A stretch of DNA of 64,000 bases from an uncultured Sphingomonadaceae bacterium. Its GTDB lineage: Bacteria; Pseudomonadota; Alphaproteobacteria; Sphingomonadales; Sphingomonadaceae. Under the pieces are notes generated by a model that searched no databases, was not told where the DNA came from, and saw only the letters and a list, made by a program, of their open reading frames with translations. How positions within the stretch are numbered: the first letter of the stretch is position 1; each line of letters begins with the position of its first letter. The stretch spans positions 186,001 through 250,000 of the forward strand of contig CANLBM010000001.1 of NCBI GenBank assembly GCA_947488845.1, given 5' to 3'. Positions 18,983 through 27,837 of the stretch are shown here, piece after piece. The translations under genes and the position numbers were made by a program.

Positions 18983-20194
18983 TTGAAACTACTGACTTCC
19001 ACCGATCGCTATTTGGCAAAATTGATTGCACTGCCGCTGTTCAGCACTTTGGTCATTGCGGCGATGCTGCTGGTGCTCGAAAAAATGCTGCGCCTGTTCG
19101 ACTTTGTCGCGGCCGAAGGCGGCCCGGTCAGCGTGGTCTGGCGGATGCTGGCCAATCTGATACCGGAATATCTGTCACTGGGCATTCCGATCGGCTTGCT
19201 GCTTGGCATATTGTTGGCGTTTCGGCGGCTTGCATTAAGTTCGGAACTCGATGTATTCAGGGCCGTCGGTCAAGGTTACGGCCGGCTGCTCCGTGTGCCC
19301 TATATGTTTGCCGTCGCCCTGATGCTGGTAAATCTCGCGCTGGTCGGATTCATTCAGCCGCTCTCCCGCTATTATTACGAAGAACTGCGATTCGAATTGC
19401 GTTCGGGCGCGCTTGGCGCCTCGATCAAGGTCGGGGAGTTCACCAATCTCGGCAACCGGATGACCCTGCGGATCGAGGAAAGCCGCGACAATGGTACCAG
19501 ATTGAGTGGCATATTCGTTCGCGCCGAAAACAAGAAGGAACAGACCGTATCGGTCACCGCGAAAAGTGGTCAGTTTCTGGCGACCGACGATCCTGACACC
19601 ATCATCTTGCGCCTGACCAATGGCGTGCTGGTCCATGATGCACCCAATTATAAGAAACCGCGCATCCTGAGTTTCACCAACCATGATTTGCCGATCGATC
19701 TGCCCGACATTGAATCCTTCCGGTCACGAGGCGGTAAGGATCTGGAATATACGATACCGGAGCTTGTGCGGGTCGGCATGGACGAAAAACGGCCGGAGAC
19801 CGAGCGCAACGAAAGCCGCTCAAATTTCCATTTCCGCATGGTCGAGGTGGTGATGATGCTGCTGATGCCGTTGCTGGCGGTCGCGCTGGCCGTGCCGCCA
19901 AAACGGTCGAGTTCCGCGCTTGGCGTATTTCTGTCGATCGTGATGATCGTGACCTATCACAAGGTCAACGAATATGGCGAGGATGTCGGGTCTCTGGGCC
20001 TCGTCGATCCGATCATTGCCTTGTGGCTACCCTTTTGCCTGTTTGCTGCGCTGATCATGTGGATGTATCATGTCGCGGCCCATGTTCCCGGTGGCCAGCC
20101 GATCGGGGCACTGGAGAAAGCCTTTTCCAAATTTGGCGGCGTCTTCAAAGGTCTGCTCAATTTTAATCGCAAACGTGCATTGATGAAGGAATAG
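18983..20194 (+). CDS. lptF: LptF-type permease (LPS/lipid export ABC transporter)
   Basis: 403 residues: an N-terminal pair of membrane helices (LIALPLFSTLVIAAMLLVLE and a second near 65), a periplasmic beta-jellyroll region (about residues 135-265), and three or four C-terminal helices (VVMMLLMPLLAVALAVPPK). Start is TTG 18983 with GAGAGGG upstream; no ATG fits in frame. LptF with LptG forms the membrane part of the B2FG exporter that pulls lipid into the periplasmic bridge. LptG follows after 6 nt. No lptA, lptC or lptB is here; the partner genes are sphingolipid enzymes, so the cargo may be a sphingolipid. Confidence 0.88.
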   Translation: MKLLTSTDRYLAKLIALPLFSTLVIAAMLLVLEKMLRLFDFVAAEGGPVSVVWRMLANLIPEYLSLGIPIGLLLGILLAFRRLALSSELDVFRAVGQGYGRLLRVPYMFAVALMLVNLALVGFIQPLSRYYYEELRFELRSGALGASIKVGEFTNLGNRMTLRIEESRDNGTRLSGIFVRAENKKEQTVSVTAKSGQFLATDDPDTIILRLTNGVLVHDAPNYKKPRILSFTNHDLPIDLPDIESFRSRGGKDLEYTIPELVRVGMDEKRPETERNESRSNFHFRMVEVVMMLLMPLLAVALAVPPKRSSSALGVFLSIVMIVTYHKVNEYGEDVGSLGLVDPIIALWLPFCLFAALIMWMYHVAAHVPGGQPIGALEKAFSKFGGVFKGLLNFNRKRALMKE

Positions 20195-20200
20195 CCGGAC

Positions 20201-21289
20201 ATGGATTTTTTCCCTTCCCGGACACTGGCCATTTATATGGCGAAAATGTTTATCGTCCGTACCCTGGCGGTGCTCGCGTTGCTGGTGCTGGTGCTGCAGG
20301 CGCTCGATCTACTGGGTGAAAGCGGCAAGATTCTGGCCTATGCGGGCAATGGCGAAGCCGAATTGTGGACCTATGTCTCCCTGCGGGCTCCGCAACTTGT
20401 CGCGCGTTTTCTGCCCTTTTCCGTGCTGCTCGGGACCATCATCACGCTGGCGACGCTGAACCAGAATAGTGAAGTCGTCTCGATGAAGGCCGGCGGCCTG
20501 TCCGCGCACCAGATACTGGCGCCGCTGATCGTGGCCAGCATGGGAGTCGCTTTATTCGCGTTCATCTTCAACGAAACCATCGTCGCGCCGTCGACCGCCC
20601 GCTTGTCGCAGTGGGAGAAAGTCGAATTTGGCCCGATCCCGGCGGAGAGCAACGTCCGTACCAACGTCTGGGTCAAGGATGGCAATAATCTGATCAACGC
20701 GCGAACGGTGACCGGACGCGGCGAGCAGGTCGTGTTACGGGACATCACGATTTACAACCGGACCGAAAACGGCCTCAAAAGTCTGCTGCAAGGGGACGAG
20801 GCCCGGTTCACCGGATTAGGCTGGCTGCTCACCGGTGTCACCCAGTTTGACGTCAGTACCGGGACCGAAGAAAAGAAAAGCGAGCTGCTGGTGGGCGATT
20901 CGATCCGGCCTGATCAATTTACCCTGACCAATGTCAGCGCCGACAGCCTGTCGATTTTCGCCTTGCGTACCGCCATTGGCGAGCTCGAGAGGGCCGGTCG
21001 GCCGACGATGAGCCTCAAGGCGGGCTGGTGGCACAAGATTTCCGGGCCGATGTCGTCGATCCTGATGCCTTTACTGGGCGCGGTCGCCGCCTTCGGCCTG
21101 GCCAGATCGGGGCAGCTGTTCCTGCGGGCCGTGATCGGCATGGCACTGGGCTTTGCCTATTTCGTTGCTGACAATTTCGCGCTCGCAATGGGCAATATCG
21201 GAGCCTATCCGTCGTTATTGGCGGCCTGGGCACCCTTCCTTTTATTCTTCCTGATTGGTGAAACGGTGCTCATCCGCACAGAGGAATAG
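20201..21289 (+). CDS. lptG: LptG-type permease
   Basis: 362 residues with the same architecture as its upstream partner: helices near residues 15-35 and 60-105, a periplasmic jellyroll (about 130-250, SNVRTNVWVKDGNNLINART), and C-terminal helices (ISGPMSSILMPLLGAVAAFG and two more). The KAGGLSAHQILAP coupling-helix region, which contacts the ATPase LptB, is clear. It forms a two-gene operon with lptF and converges with the desaturase gene, leaving 4 nt between the stops. Confidence 0.9.
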   Translation: MDFFPSRTLAIYMAKMFIVRTLAVLALLVLVLQALDLLGESGKILAYAGNGEAELWTYVSLRAPQLVARFLPFSVLLGTIITLATLNQNSEVVSMKAGGLSAHQILAPLIVASMGVALFAFIFNETIVAPSTARLSQWEKVEFGPIPAESNVRTNVWVKDGNNLINARTVTGRGEQVVLRDITIYNRTENGLKSLLQGDEARFTGLGWLLTGVTQFDVSTGTEEKKSELLVGDSIRPDQFTLTNVSADSLSIFALRTAIGELERAGRPTMSLKAGWWHKISGPMSSILMPLLGAVAAFGLARSGQLFLRAVIGMALGFAYFVADNFALAMGNIGAYPSLLAAWAPFLLFFLIGETVLIRTEE

Positions 21290-21293
21290 AGGT

Positions 21294-22394
21294 TCAGTTC
21301 CTGCCGGCGCTGCCGCGGACAAGGCCCGTGATCAGGGTCCACAAACTGCCATGATCCGCCCGGTAGAAGTTGGAGCCGGTCGGCAATTCTGCCGCCAGCC
21401 GCCGATGTGCCTCGCCCAGACTATGATAGGGAACACCCGGCAGCAGATGGTGCAACGCGTGATAGCGCAGCCCAACCGGCGCCCATAAGGCGGGCAAGGT
21501 TGCTGGTGGTGGCACGTTGACGCTATCGAGATATTGTCCGGTAACACTCATCTCCTGACCGTCATTTTCCCACAGATGCGCGACCAGGGTGCGGATCTGG
21601 TTCAGCACGACGCTTCCCGACATCACCGCGAGAAAAATCAGAAAGGCGCGCATCGGAATGACATCCGCCACAACCATGGCGAGCAGGGAAATAGCCCAGA
21701 CAGACGCTCCGATCTCGCAAGCCAGCCAGCGGCGTTTGAGATCGCCCTCGGGCGGTTTCCGGCGAAAGTCCGGGTTGATGATCAGGCCGGAATAGCGTTC
21801 AACGACAATCTTGCGCAGTGGCGGGATGATCGCGGAGAGCGGCGATAAAATGGCATAGCGAAACAGCAGCGCGACCGGTGCCAGCGCCGCGACGATCACG
21901 AACAGGGGGACCGACCAGGGTTTCATCAACGCAAGCGGCAGATATTCCGGGTCTTCCACCGTGCCATATTTCTTGGTCCGGTGGTGAATACTGTGAATGC
22001 CCTCGTACATGAAGGACGGGATCATCATCGGCACCCCGAACAAGGCGTTCCAGGCAAAGTGGAAGCCGGGAAGCGCGTTCCGGCGGACATGGGTCAATTC
22101 GTGAATGAAGCTGCCGGCCCGGTAGAGCGCCAGCACGGCGATCAAGCCGAAGAAGACGGCGAGACCAGTGGATTGAATGATGATTGCGCCAGCAAGCGAT
22201 CCGTAGCCGACAACAATGGATGTCAGAAAATCGGCCCAGTAGATCGCCGCCTTCGGCGCGTTGAGGTCACGCGTGACCTTGGCGGCCGTACGGATCAGCT
22301 CATTATCCTCGGGAACGGGCCCAGGCGCGGCACTCAGACGCGGATCTGCTTCTGCCTTCGGCACATTATTCGGAGAGATGGTCGTCGAACTCAT
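21294..22394 (-). CDS. Membrane fatty-acid desaturase/hydroxylase family protein
   Basis: Integral membrane di-iron enzyme of about 366 residues. The three histidine clusters are visible: HELTHVRRN, HSIHHRTKKYG and YHALHHLLPGVPYH. Several hydrophobic helices lie between (for example STGLAVFFGLIAVLALYRAG). Start chosen at ATG 22394 (MSSTTIS), preceded by AGGTG; ATG 22406 is also possible. The position between LptG and the ceramide-synthase-like gene suggests it modifies the sphingoid or acyl chain by hydroxylation or desaturation; the regiochemistry cannot be read from the sequence. Confidence 0.82.
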   Translation of the reverse strand: MSSTTISPNNVPKAEADPRLSAAPGPVPEDNELIRTAAKVTRDLNAPKAAIYWADFLTSIVVGYGSLAGAIIIQSTGLAVFFGLIAVLALYRAGSFIHELTHVRRNALPGFHFAWNALFGVPMMIPSFMYEGIHSIHHRTKKYGTVEDPEYLPLALMKPWSVPLFVIVAALAPVALLFRYAILSPLSAIIPPLRKIVVERYSGLIINPDFRRKPPEGDLKRRWLACEIGASVWAISLLAMVVADVIPMRAFLIFLAVMSGSVVLNQIRTLVAHLWENDGQEMSVTGQYLDSVNVPPPATLPALWAPVGLRYHALHHLLPGVPYHSLGEAHRRLAAELPTGSNFYRADHGSLWTLITGLVRGSAGRN

Positions 22395-22540
22395 AAACAC
22401 CTGCATGATTGTTGAGCGGTATAGAGCAACATATCGTGGCGACAACATGGCGAGGGCAAGACCGGAATAACTCCCGCGCCCTTGACATTGCGCCGCGATT
22501 AACGCCACAGCCAGCCGCAAATATAGAAGGATAAAATATC

Positions 22541-23698
22541 GTGGCCGGTCAGGATATAGTGATTCAACCTGTAACTACCAAGGCCCAGACGAAGCAGTTC
22601 GTCGAGATTGCCTATCAGCTCAATGCCGATGATCCGCAATGGGTGCCGCCGCTCAGGTCCGAATTCATCAAGCTGATCACGCCGGGGAAAAACCCGTTTT
22701 TCGAACATGCCCGGGTGCAGTTTTTTCTGGCGTTGCGACAAAGACAGGTGGTCGGTCGGATCAGCGCGCATATTGACGAACTGGCGCTGGAACAGCCGGC
22801 GGAACAGGGCATGGGGCCAGGAACAGGCAATTGGGGCCTTATGGAGGCCAGCGATGAAGCGGTGATGCACGCCTTGATCGGTGCGGCCGAAGCATGGCTG
22901 AAAGAACAGGGCATGACCCGCGTTCTGGCTCCGATCAGCATGTCCGTCTGGGAAGAGCCCGGATTATTGACCCAGGGCCACGACCATAGTCCGATGATCA
23001 TGATGGGCCATCACAACGCCGCCTATCAAGGCTGGATCGAAACTCTTGGCTATACGGTCGCCAAACGCATTGTGTCCTATGACCTGCCGGTAACGGACGG
23101 GTTTCCGAATCTGATAAACCGCATTGTTGCTTCGGGAGAACGTAACAAGCTGCTCAAAATCCGCAAAGTCGACAAGAAGCATTTTGACCGCGACGCAGCG
23201 ATCATCATGGGCCTTTTGAACGACGCATGGTCCGGCAACTGGGGTTTTGTCCCGATGACCGACCACGAAATTTCCCACGCCGGTGAAAGCCTGAAGCCGG
23301 TTGTCCACGAAGCCTTGATCCGGATCGCGGAACTCGACGGCGAACCGGTAGCATTCATGATGACCCTCCCCAATATGAACGAAGTGATTCGGGAATTGAA
23401 GGGTTCGCTATGGCCATTTGGCTGGGCCAAGCTGCTCTGGTGGCTGAAATTTCCCAAAGCGCAGTCCATGCGGGTTCCGCTGATGGGTGTCAAAAAGGAG
23501 CTGCATAACAGCCGCCTGGCTAGCCAGATGGCTTTCATGATGATCGAATATATCCGCCGCGACGCGGTTGCCGATTTCGGCACCCGCTACGCCGAAATCG
23601 GCTGGATATTGGATGACAATCAGGGAATGGTGGCGATTGCCGACGCGATTGGCGCTGAGATCAACCGCGAATATCTGATCTACGACAAGCTGATTTAA
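22541..23698 (+). CDS. GNAT-like acyltransferase, probable bacterial ceramide synthase (bCerS)
   Basis: 385 residues starting at GTG 22541, with GAAGG ten nucleotides upstream. Characteristic N-terminal block: FVEIAYQLNADDPQWVPPLR, then PGKNPFFEHARVQFFLALR and VVGRISAHID, a GNAT-related core. The C-terminal half has AEIGWILDDNQGMVAIADAI. This family contains Caulobacter CC_1154, the enzyme that N-acylates the sphingoid base to form ceramide. Association with SPT, CerR-like and ACP genes supports the same activity. Caulobacter bCerS was assigned by genetics, and this call rests on resemblance and context. Confidence 0.72.
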   Translation: MAGQDIVIQPVTTKAQTKQFVEIAYQLNADDPQWVPPLRSEFIKLITPGKNPFFEHARVQFFLALRQRQVVGRISAHIDELALEQPAEQGMGPGTGNWGLMEASDEAVMHALIGAAEAWLKEQGMTRVLAPISMSVWEEPGLLTQGHDHSPMIMMGHHNAAYQGWIETLGYTVAKRIVSYDLPVTDGFPNLINRIVASGERNKLLKIRKVDKKHFDRDAAIIMGLLNDAWSGNWGFVPMTDHEISHAGESLKPVVHEALIRIAELDGEPVAFMMTLPNMNEVIRELKGSLWPFGWAKLLWWLKFPKAQSMRVPLMGVKKELHNSRLASQMAFMMIEYIRRDAVADFGTRYAEIGWILDDNQGMVAIADAIGAEINREYLIYDKLI

Positions 23699-24534
23699 CG
23701 CCCCCTGTTTTTGGCGGTCACCCCGGTTGTGAGCTTGCTCGCAATGCCGCGAATGATCTCGTCGATACCCTTGTCCCACAAATCATTATGGCCGGCGCCT
23801 TCGATCGCGAAAGCGGATTTGGGCTCCTTTGCGGCATCAAAGAAGCTCTGCCCCATCGCAAGTGGGATCAGTTCATCTTCTGTGCCGTGAATCCAGATCA
23901 GCGGCATATCGATGCTGTCGATACGGTCAAGCGTCCGATAGCGATCTTTCACCAGCCACCGCGCGGGAAAGAGAGGAAACTGCCGCTGGGCCATGTCATC
24001 CATACCGCTGAAAGCGGCGACCATTATCAGTCCCGCCGCGTCATTTTGCGATGCAAGATGAGCCGCGACGCCGCTACCCAGAGATTCGCCGATGATGGTG
24101 ATCCGATCTGGCTTGAAGCCCCTTTGAATCAGCCAGTCATAATTTTCCTGAGCGGCTTGAAACAGTTCAGCTTCGGTCGCTGTCCCTATATTGCCGCCAT
24201 ATCCCGGATAGCCGACCCCCAGCACGGCTGCACCGTCGCTGGCAAGCGCCTGATAGATGGGAATTCGGTGGAAATGGGACCCCGCATTGCCGTGAAGCAC
24301 CAGGATGACCGGCGAGTCCGGTCCTTTTGGCTCGCGCCATAAAGACCGCAGTTCGCCGTCCGCGCCAGACCGGATAACCACCGATTCAACACCCATCTGA
24401 TCAAGATAGGATGTGGGCGGCACCGATTGATCGGGAAAATAGAGGAATTGCCGCTGGAACAGGAAAATCAGCAATAATATTATCAGATAGATGCCGGCCA
24501 AGAAGGCCAGTCCGGCGAATATAAATCGCATCAA
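23695..24534 (-). CDS. Membrane-anchored alpha/beta hydrolase
   Basis: 279 residues. An N-terminal transmembrane anchor (about residues 5-27, FAGLAFLAGIYLIILLLIF) precedes an alpha/beta hydrolase domain with LHGNAG, nucleophile Ser in IGESLGSG, a late Asp in HGTEDELIP and His in GAGHNDLW. It resembles the ABHD13/YfhR group, whose substrates are unknown. It overlaps the xth start by 4 nt, so it is translated with that operon. Confidence 0.85.
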   Translation of the reverse strand: MMRFIFAGLAFLAGIYLIILLLIFLFQRQFLYFPDQSVPPTSYLDQMGVESVVIRSGADGELRSLWREPKGPDSPVILVLHGNAGSHFHRIPIYQALASDGAAVLGVGYPGYGGNIGTATEAELFQAAQENYDWLIQRGFKPDRITIIGESLGSGVAAHLASQNDAAGLIMVAAFSGMDDMAQRQFPLFPARWLVKDRYRTLDRIDSIDMPLIWIHGTEDELIPLAMGQSFFDAAKEPKSAFAIEGAGHNDLWDKGIDEIIRGIASKLTTGVTAKNRGR

Positions 24535-25319
24535 ATATCCAGGTCTACCCAGGCAGGCGTGTGGTCGCTGGCCTTTTCGCGGCCGCGATGCTCCTTGTCG
24601 ACTCCGCAGCTTTTCAGGCGGTCAGCGGCGAGCGGGCTGAGCAAGAGATGATCAATGCGGAAACCCTGGTCGCGTTGCCAGCCGCCGCTGCGATAGTCCC
24701 AATAGGTCCAGATATTGCCCGCCGGATAGGTGACGCCCAAAGCGTCGGTCCAGCCGTCGTTTAATATGCGGCGATAGCCCTCGCGGCTCTCCGGCTGCAT
24801 CAGCGCATCATTTTCCATCGCCTTGACCGAATAGACGTCATTGTCGCGCGGTATGACATTATAGTCACCTGCCAGCACTGCCGGCACTTCTTCGGCCCAG
24901 ATTTCCGCCGCACGCTCGCGCAATCTCTTCATCCAGCGCAGTTTGAAATCGAACTTGGGACCCGGATGGGGGTTTCCGTTGGGCAGGTAAATGCTCGAAA
25001 CTCTAACCTTTTTGCCGTCCTTGCCGCTGATATTGGCTTCGATATAGCGGCTATGCTCGTCTTCCGGTTCGCCATCGAGACCGCGCTTGACCTCTTCGGG
25101 AACCTGATCACGCGCCAATATGGCAACGCCATTGAAACTTTTCTGCCCGTGCCAGATTGCGCCATAGCCGATTTTTTCAAATTCGGCGGCAGGAAAGCCC
25201 TCATCCTGCGTCTTGATTTCCTGCAGACAGGCAACGTCGGGCCTCGTTTCTTCGAGCCATTCCAGCAGACGCGGCAAGCGCGCCTTGATGCCGTTGATGT
25301 TATAGCTGGCTATTTTCAC
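24531..25319 (-). CDS. xth: Exodeoxyribonuclease III / AP endonuclease
   Basis: Base-excision-repair nuclease of 262 residues: MKIASYNINGIKARLPRLLE, CLQEIKT (metal-binding Glu), AGDYNVIP (catalytic Asp-Asn), WTYWDYRSGG and the final SDHTPAWVDLDI with the catalytic His. Full length. Its start directly abuts the stop of the erpA-like gene, and it is followed with overlap by the hydrolase gene. Confidence 0.95.
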   Translation of the reverse strand: MKIASYNINGIKARLPRLLEWLEETRPDVACLQEIKTQDEGFPAAEFEKIGYGAIWHGQKSFNGVAILARDQVPEEVKRGLDGEPEDEHSRYIEANISGKDGKKVRVSSIYLPNGNPHPGPKFDFKLRWMKRLRERAAEIWAEEVPAVLAGDYNVIPRDNDVYSVKAMENDALMQPESREGYRRILNDGWTDALGVTYPAGNIWTYWDYRSGGWQRDQGFRIDHLLLSPLAADRLKSCGVDKEHRGREKASDHTPAWVDLDI

Positions 25320-25670
25320 TTAGACGGAGAAACTGGAGCCACAGCCGCAACCGGAGGCCGCGTTGGGATTGGTTACCTGAAATGCACTGCCGCCGAGCGA
25401 CTCGACAAAGTCGACCGCGCTGCCGCGCACCAGATCGAGGCTTATTTCGTCAACAACCAAGGTGACGCCAGATTCTTCAACCGCGATATCATCGGCTTCG
25501 ATGCTGTCGGAAAGACCGAAACGATATTGGAAACCGGAACAGCCCCCGCCTTCAACAGCCAGCCGTAGAATCGCGGCTTTGCCCTGCTTTTCAGCAATTG
25601 CGGCCACGCGCTTCGCGGCGTTGGGGGTCAGGATGATATCCTGTTCGGTGGTCGCTAGTGTCTGGTTCAT
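25320..25670 (-). CDS. erpA: A-type iron-sulfur carrier / insertion protein
   Basis: 116 residues of the HesB/IscA family. The three conserved cysteines are present: GGGCSGFQY and the C-terminal NPNAASGCGCGSSFSV. It receives Fe-S clusters from the SUF/ISC scaffold and delivers them to apoproteins. In sphingomonads and other alphaproteobacteria this ErpA-like protein often neighbours xth, as here. ErpA is preferred over IscA or SufA from general resemblance. Confidence 0.88.
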   Translation of the reverse strand: MNQTLATTEQDIILTPNAAKRVAAIAEKQGKAAILRLAVEGGGCSGFQYRFGLSDSIEADDIAVEESGVTLVVDEISLDLVRGSAVDFVESLGGSAFQVTNPNAASGCGCGSSFSV

Positions 25671-25693
25671 AATATCAAGATAGGGAGAATCAA

Positions 25694-25729
25694 AAGGAGC
25701 GGCAAGCCTTAAGGCTCAAACCGCTCCTT
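25694..25729 (-). terminator. Rho-independent terminator after the M23 peptidase gene
   Basis: AAGGAGCGG (25694-25702) pairs with CCGCTCCTT (25721-25729); an inner AGCCTT/AAGGCT palindrome can extend the fold. On the minus strand it is followed by TTTTGATT, and it lies 34 nt beyond the peptidase stop. Confidence 0.75.
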
Positions 25730-25762
25730 GATGCACCCTCTCCCAAAGGTGTAAAATCTCTC

Positions 25763-26458
25763 TTATTCGGCTGGACCGCCTAATGCAACGCCGGAATTCA
25801 GCTTTTGCGCAATCAGAAAATCGTTCGACTGCATGAACGGGATGGGATTGACCGCTTCACCTGCAATCCGCACTTCATAATGAAGGTGGCTGCCGGTCGA
25901 GCGACCGGTCGAACCCATGAAGCCGATCAGGTCGCCGCTCTTGACGCGCGTATTCGCGTCAACATTGAGCCGGGACATGTGGCCGTAACGGGTCTGGATA
26001 CCGTTGCCGTGATTGATTTCGATATATTTGCCATAGCCGTTCACCCATTGGGCGCGACCGATGATGCCGTCAGCTGTTGCATAAATGGGGGTGCCGATCG
26101 GGCCGGCCATATCAAGGCCCTTGTGGCTGGCGCGACGGCCTTTGAAGGGATCGGAACGGTAACCGTATGAACTGGTCAGAGTGAAGTCTTTAACCGGCTT
26201 GCGCGATGGAATGGTCAGCTTGACCGGTTCCTGCTTGCCCTGACCGGCCCAGTTATTGAAGATCATCCGGAAGGCCGGATCTGCTTCGCCAAGCGCGCTT
26301 TCCGCATCCTGACTTTTTAGCACATCAACGGGGATGCTGGCTTCGGCGGCCGTTTCGGCCGATGCAGCGCTGGAGAAAATCATTGCCGATCCGAGAAAAG
26401 CAACGGCTGTGATCTTGCTCACAGATTTCTTAAACAAAACTACTATGTTTTCGGTCAT
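25763..26458 (-). CDS. M23-family peptidoglycan endopeptidase
   Basis: 231 residues. An N-terminal signal-like helix (about residues 12-33, ending SSAASAETA) is followed by a lysostaphin-type domain. Zinc ligands are visible in ASHKGLDMAGPIG (H-x3-D) and GSHLHYEVRI (HxH). YGYRSDPFKGR and HGNGIQTRYGHMSRL are typical of active DD-endopeptidases. It should act in the periplasm on cell-wall crosslinks. Monocistronic, with its own terminator. Confidence 0.9.
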   Translation of the reverse strand: MTENIVVLFKKSVSKITAVAFLGSAMIFSSAASAETAAEASIPVDVLKSQDAESALGEADPAFRMIFNNWAGQGKQEPVKLTIPSRKPVKDFTLTSSYGYRSDPFKGRRASHKGLDMAGPIGTPIYATADGIIGRAQWVNGYGKYIEINHGNGIQTRYGHMSRLNVDANTRVKSGDLIGFMGSTGRSTGSHLHYEVRIAGEAVNPIPFMQSNDFLIAQKLNSGVALGGPAE

Positions 26459-26540
26459 AGAATGATCGAACCTTTTACTAGCGACCCATGAAACTCATGG
26501 CTTTGAATTTTTTGGCGGAACTTTCGCCCCCGTTGTGCGT

Positions 26541-27365
26541 TTACGGGTGTAAATTCATATTGGTTAACAATTCAATACCATAATAATATTCGCGGGTCAG
26601 ACCGGCTGTCCGGCGCGCCGAGTCGTTGAATGGAGGCTTCAACCCGCCTTTGATGTGGGTTTTCACAAGCTGTCTCCAATGGTCATGCGGCGGTAGATTG
26701 ATTCTTTCGCAGGCAAATTCGAACCATTTCGTGCCGCAGGAAACATGGATGATCTCGTCCTGATAGATTCGGTTCAGCACCTTTGCGGTCATATGGTCGC
26801 CCTGCCGTTTAAACCGCTCGACTGTGTTGAGGGTGACGTCCAGTCCCCGAGCTTCCAGCACCATAGGCACAATGGCGAGGCGCGCGGAAGCATCGTGCGC
26901 CGTTTCTTTTGCCGTATCCCAAAGGCCGTCATGGGCGGGAAGCGCACCGTAAAAGCTGCCCTGATCCCGCAATCGCCGGTCAAGCAGGGCAAAATGCATC
27001 GCTTCTTCTGCACCGACCCGCATCCAGTCATCGGTAAATTCCGGCGGAAATTGCGATCCGAACCGCCCGATCATGTCGAAGGCCAGATCAATCGCGACAA
27101 ATTCGATATGGGCCAGCGCGTGGATCAGGGCGATCCTTCGCGGCACCGAAGTGCCCTTGCCCCGCCTCGGCATATCACGCGGGCGCATCAAGACCGGATG
27201 ATCGGGTCGCGCCGGCATATCCGGCATGGTCTTGGAAAATGCATGAGCCAGCCGCCCCAGCCGCCATTCCCGTGCAGCATGGCGCGCGGCCATCACCTTG
27301 GCGACGGGATCTGCGGTTTGCAGGACGCGCAAAACCGCTGCGCCGACAGTGATCTGCTCGGTCAT
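26541..27365 (-). CDS. DUF455 ferritin-like protein
   Basis: 274 residues from ATG 27365 (MTEQITVG), 10 nt past the bcp stop. The helical ferritin-like core has E/H residues in the metal-binding pattern: ALAHIEFVAIDLAFD, WMRVGAEEAMHFALLDRRL, IYQDEIIHVSCGTKWFEFAC. DUF455 proteins bind a di-metal centre and have no established reaction. The longer frame from 27419 overlaps bcp and lacks a ribosome site. Confidence 0.85.
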   Translation of the reverse strand: MTEQITVGAAVLRVLQTADPVAKVMAARHAAREWRLGRLAHAFSKTMPDMPARPDHPVLMRPRDMPRRGKGTSVPRRIALIHALAHIEFVAIDLAFDMIGRFGSQFPPEFTDDWMRVGAEEAMHFALLDRRLRDQGSFYGALPAHDGLWDTAKETAHDASARLAIVPMVLEARGLDVTLNTVERFKRQGDHMTAKVLNRIYQDEIIHVSCGTKWFEFACERINLPPHDHWRQLVKTHIKGGLKPPFNDSARRTAGLTREYYYGIELLTNMNLHP

Positions 27366-27375
27366 CCGGGCAGGT

Positions 27376-27837
27376 CTATTCTGCCTGTACCGCAGCCAGA
27401 ACCTCTTCCGCGTGGCCATTGACCTTCACTTTCGGCCAGGTCTTGAGAACGGTCCCGTCTGGTCCGATCAGAAAGGTCGAGCGGATAATCCCCATATAGG
27501 TCTTGCCGTACATTTTCTTTTCCGCCCAGACGCCGATCTTTTCCAGAAAAGCGGTGCTCTCGTCCGACGCAATATCGATGGTCAGCTCCTGCTTGTTGAT
27601 GAAATTCTGCTGTCGCTTCGGCGAATCGGCAGACATGCCGAGCACGGCGGCACCGGCTTTCCGGAATTCCGGCAACAGCGCCGAAAAATCTTTTGATTCT
27701 GTCGTGCAGCCGGGCGTGCTGGCTTTCGGATAGAAGAACAGCACCAGCTTTTGTCCGGCATAATCGGAAATCTTCACCGGACTGCCATCCGGCGCTACCA
27801 GTTCCATATCGGGAATTTTGTCACCCACATCGATCAT
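27376..27837 (-). CDS. bcp: Thioredoxin-dependent peroxiredoxin (Bcp/PrxQ type)
   Basis: 153 residues. The peroxidatic Cys lies in FYPKASTPGCTTESKDF. At the position five residues later, where many PrxQ enzymes carry the resolving Cys, there is Phe/Ser, so this is probably a 1-Cys or partner-resolved type. It reduces peroxides with thioredoxin. It overlaps the glnE stop by 4 nt and runs into DUF455, forming a tgt-glnE-bcp-DUF455 transcription unit. Confidence 0.93.
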   Translation of the reverse strand: MIDVGDKIPDMELVAPDGSPVKISDYAGQKLVLFFYPKASTPGCTTESKDFSALLPEFRKAGAAVLGMSADSPKRQQNFINKQELTIDIASDESTAFLEKIGVWAEKKMYGKTYMGIIRSTFLIGPDGTVLKTWPKVKVNGHAEEVLAAVQAE

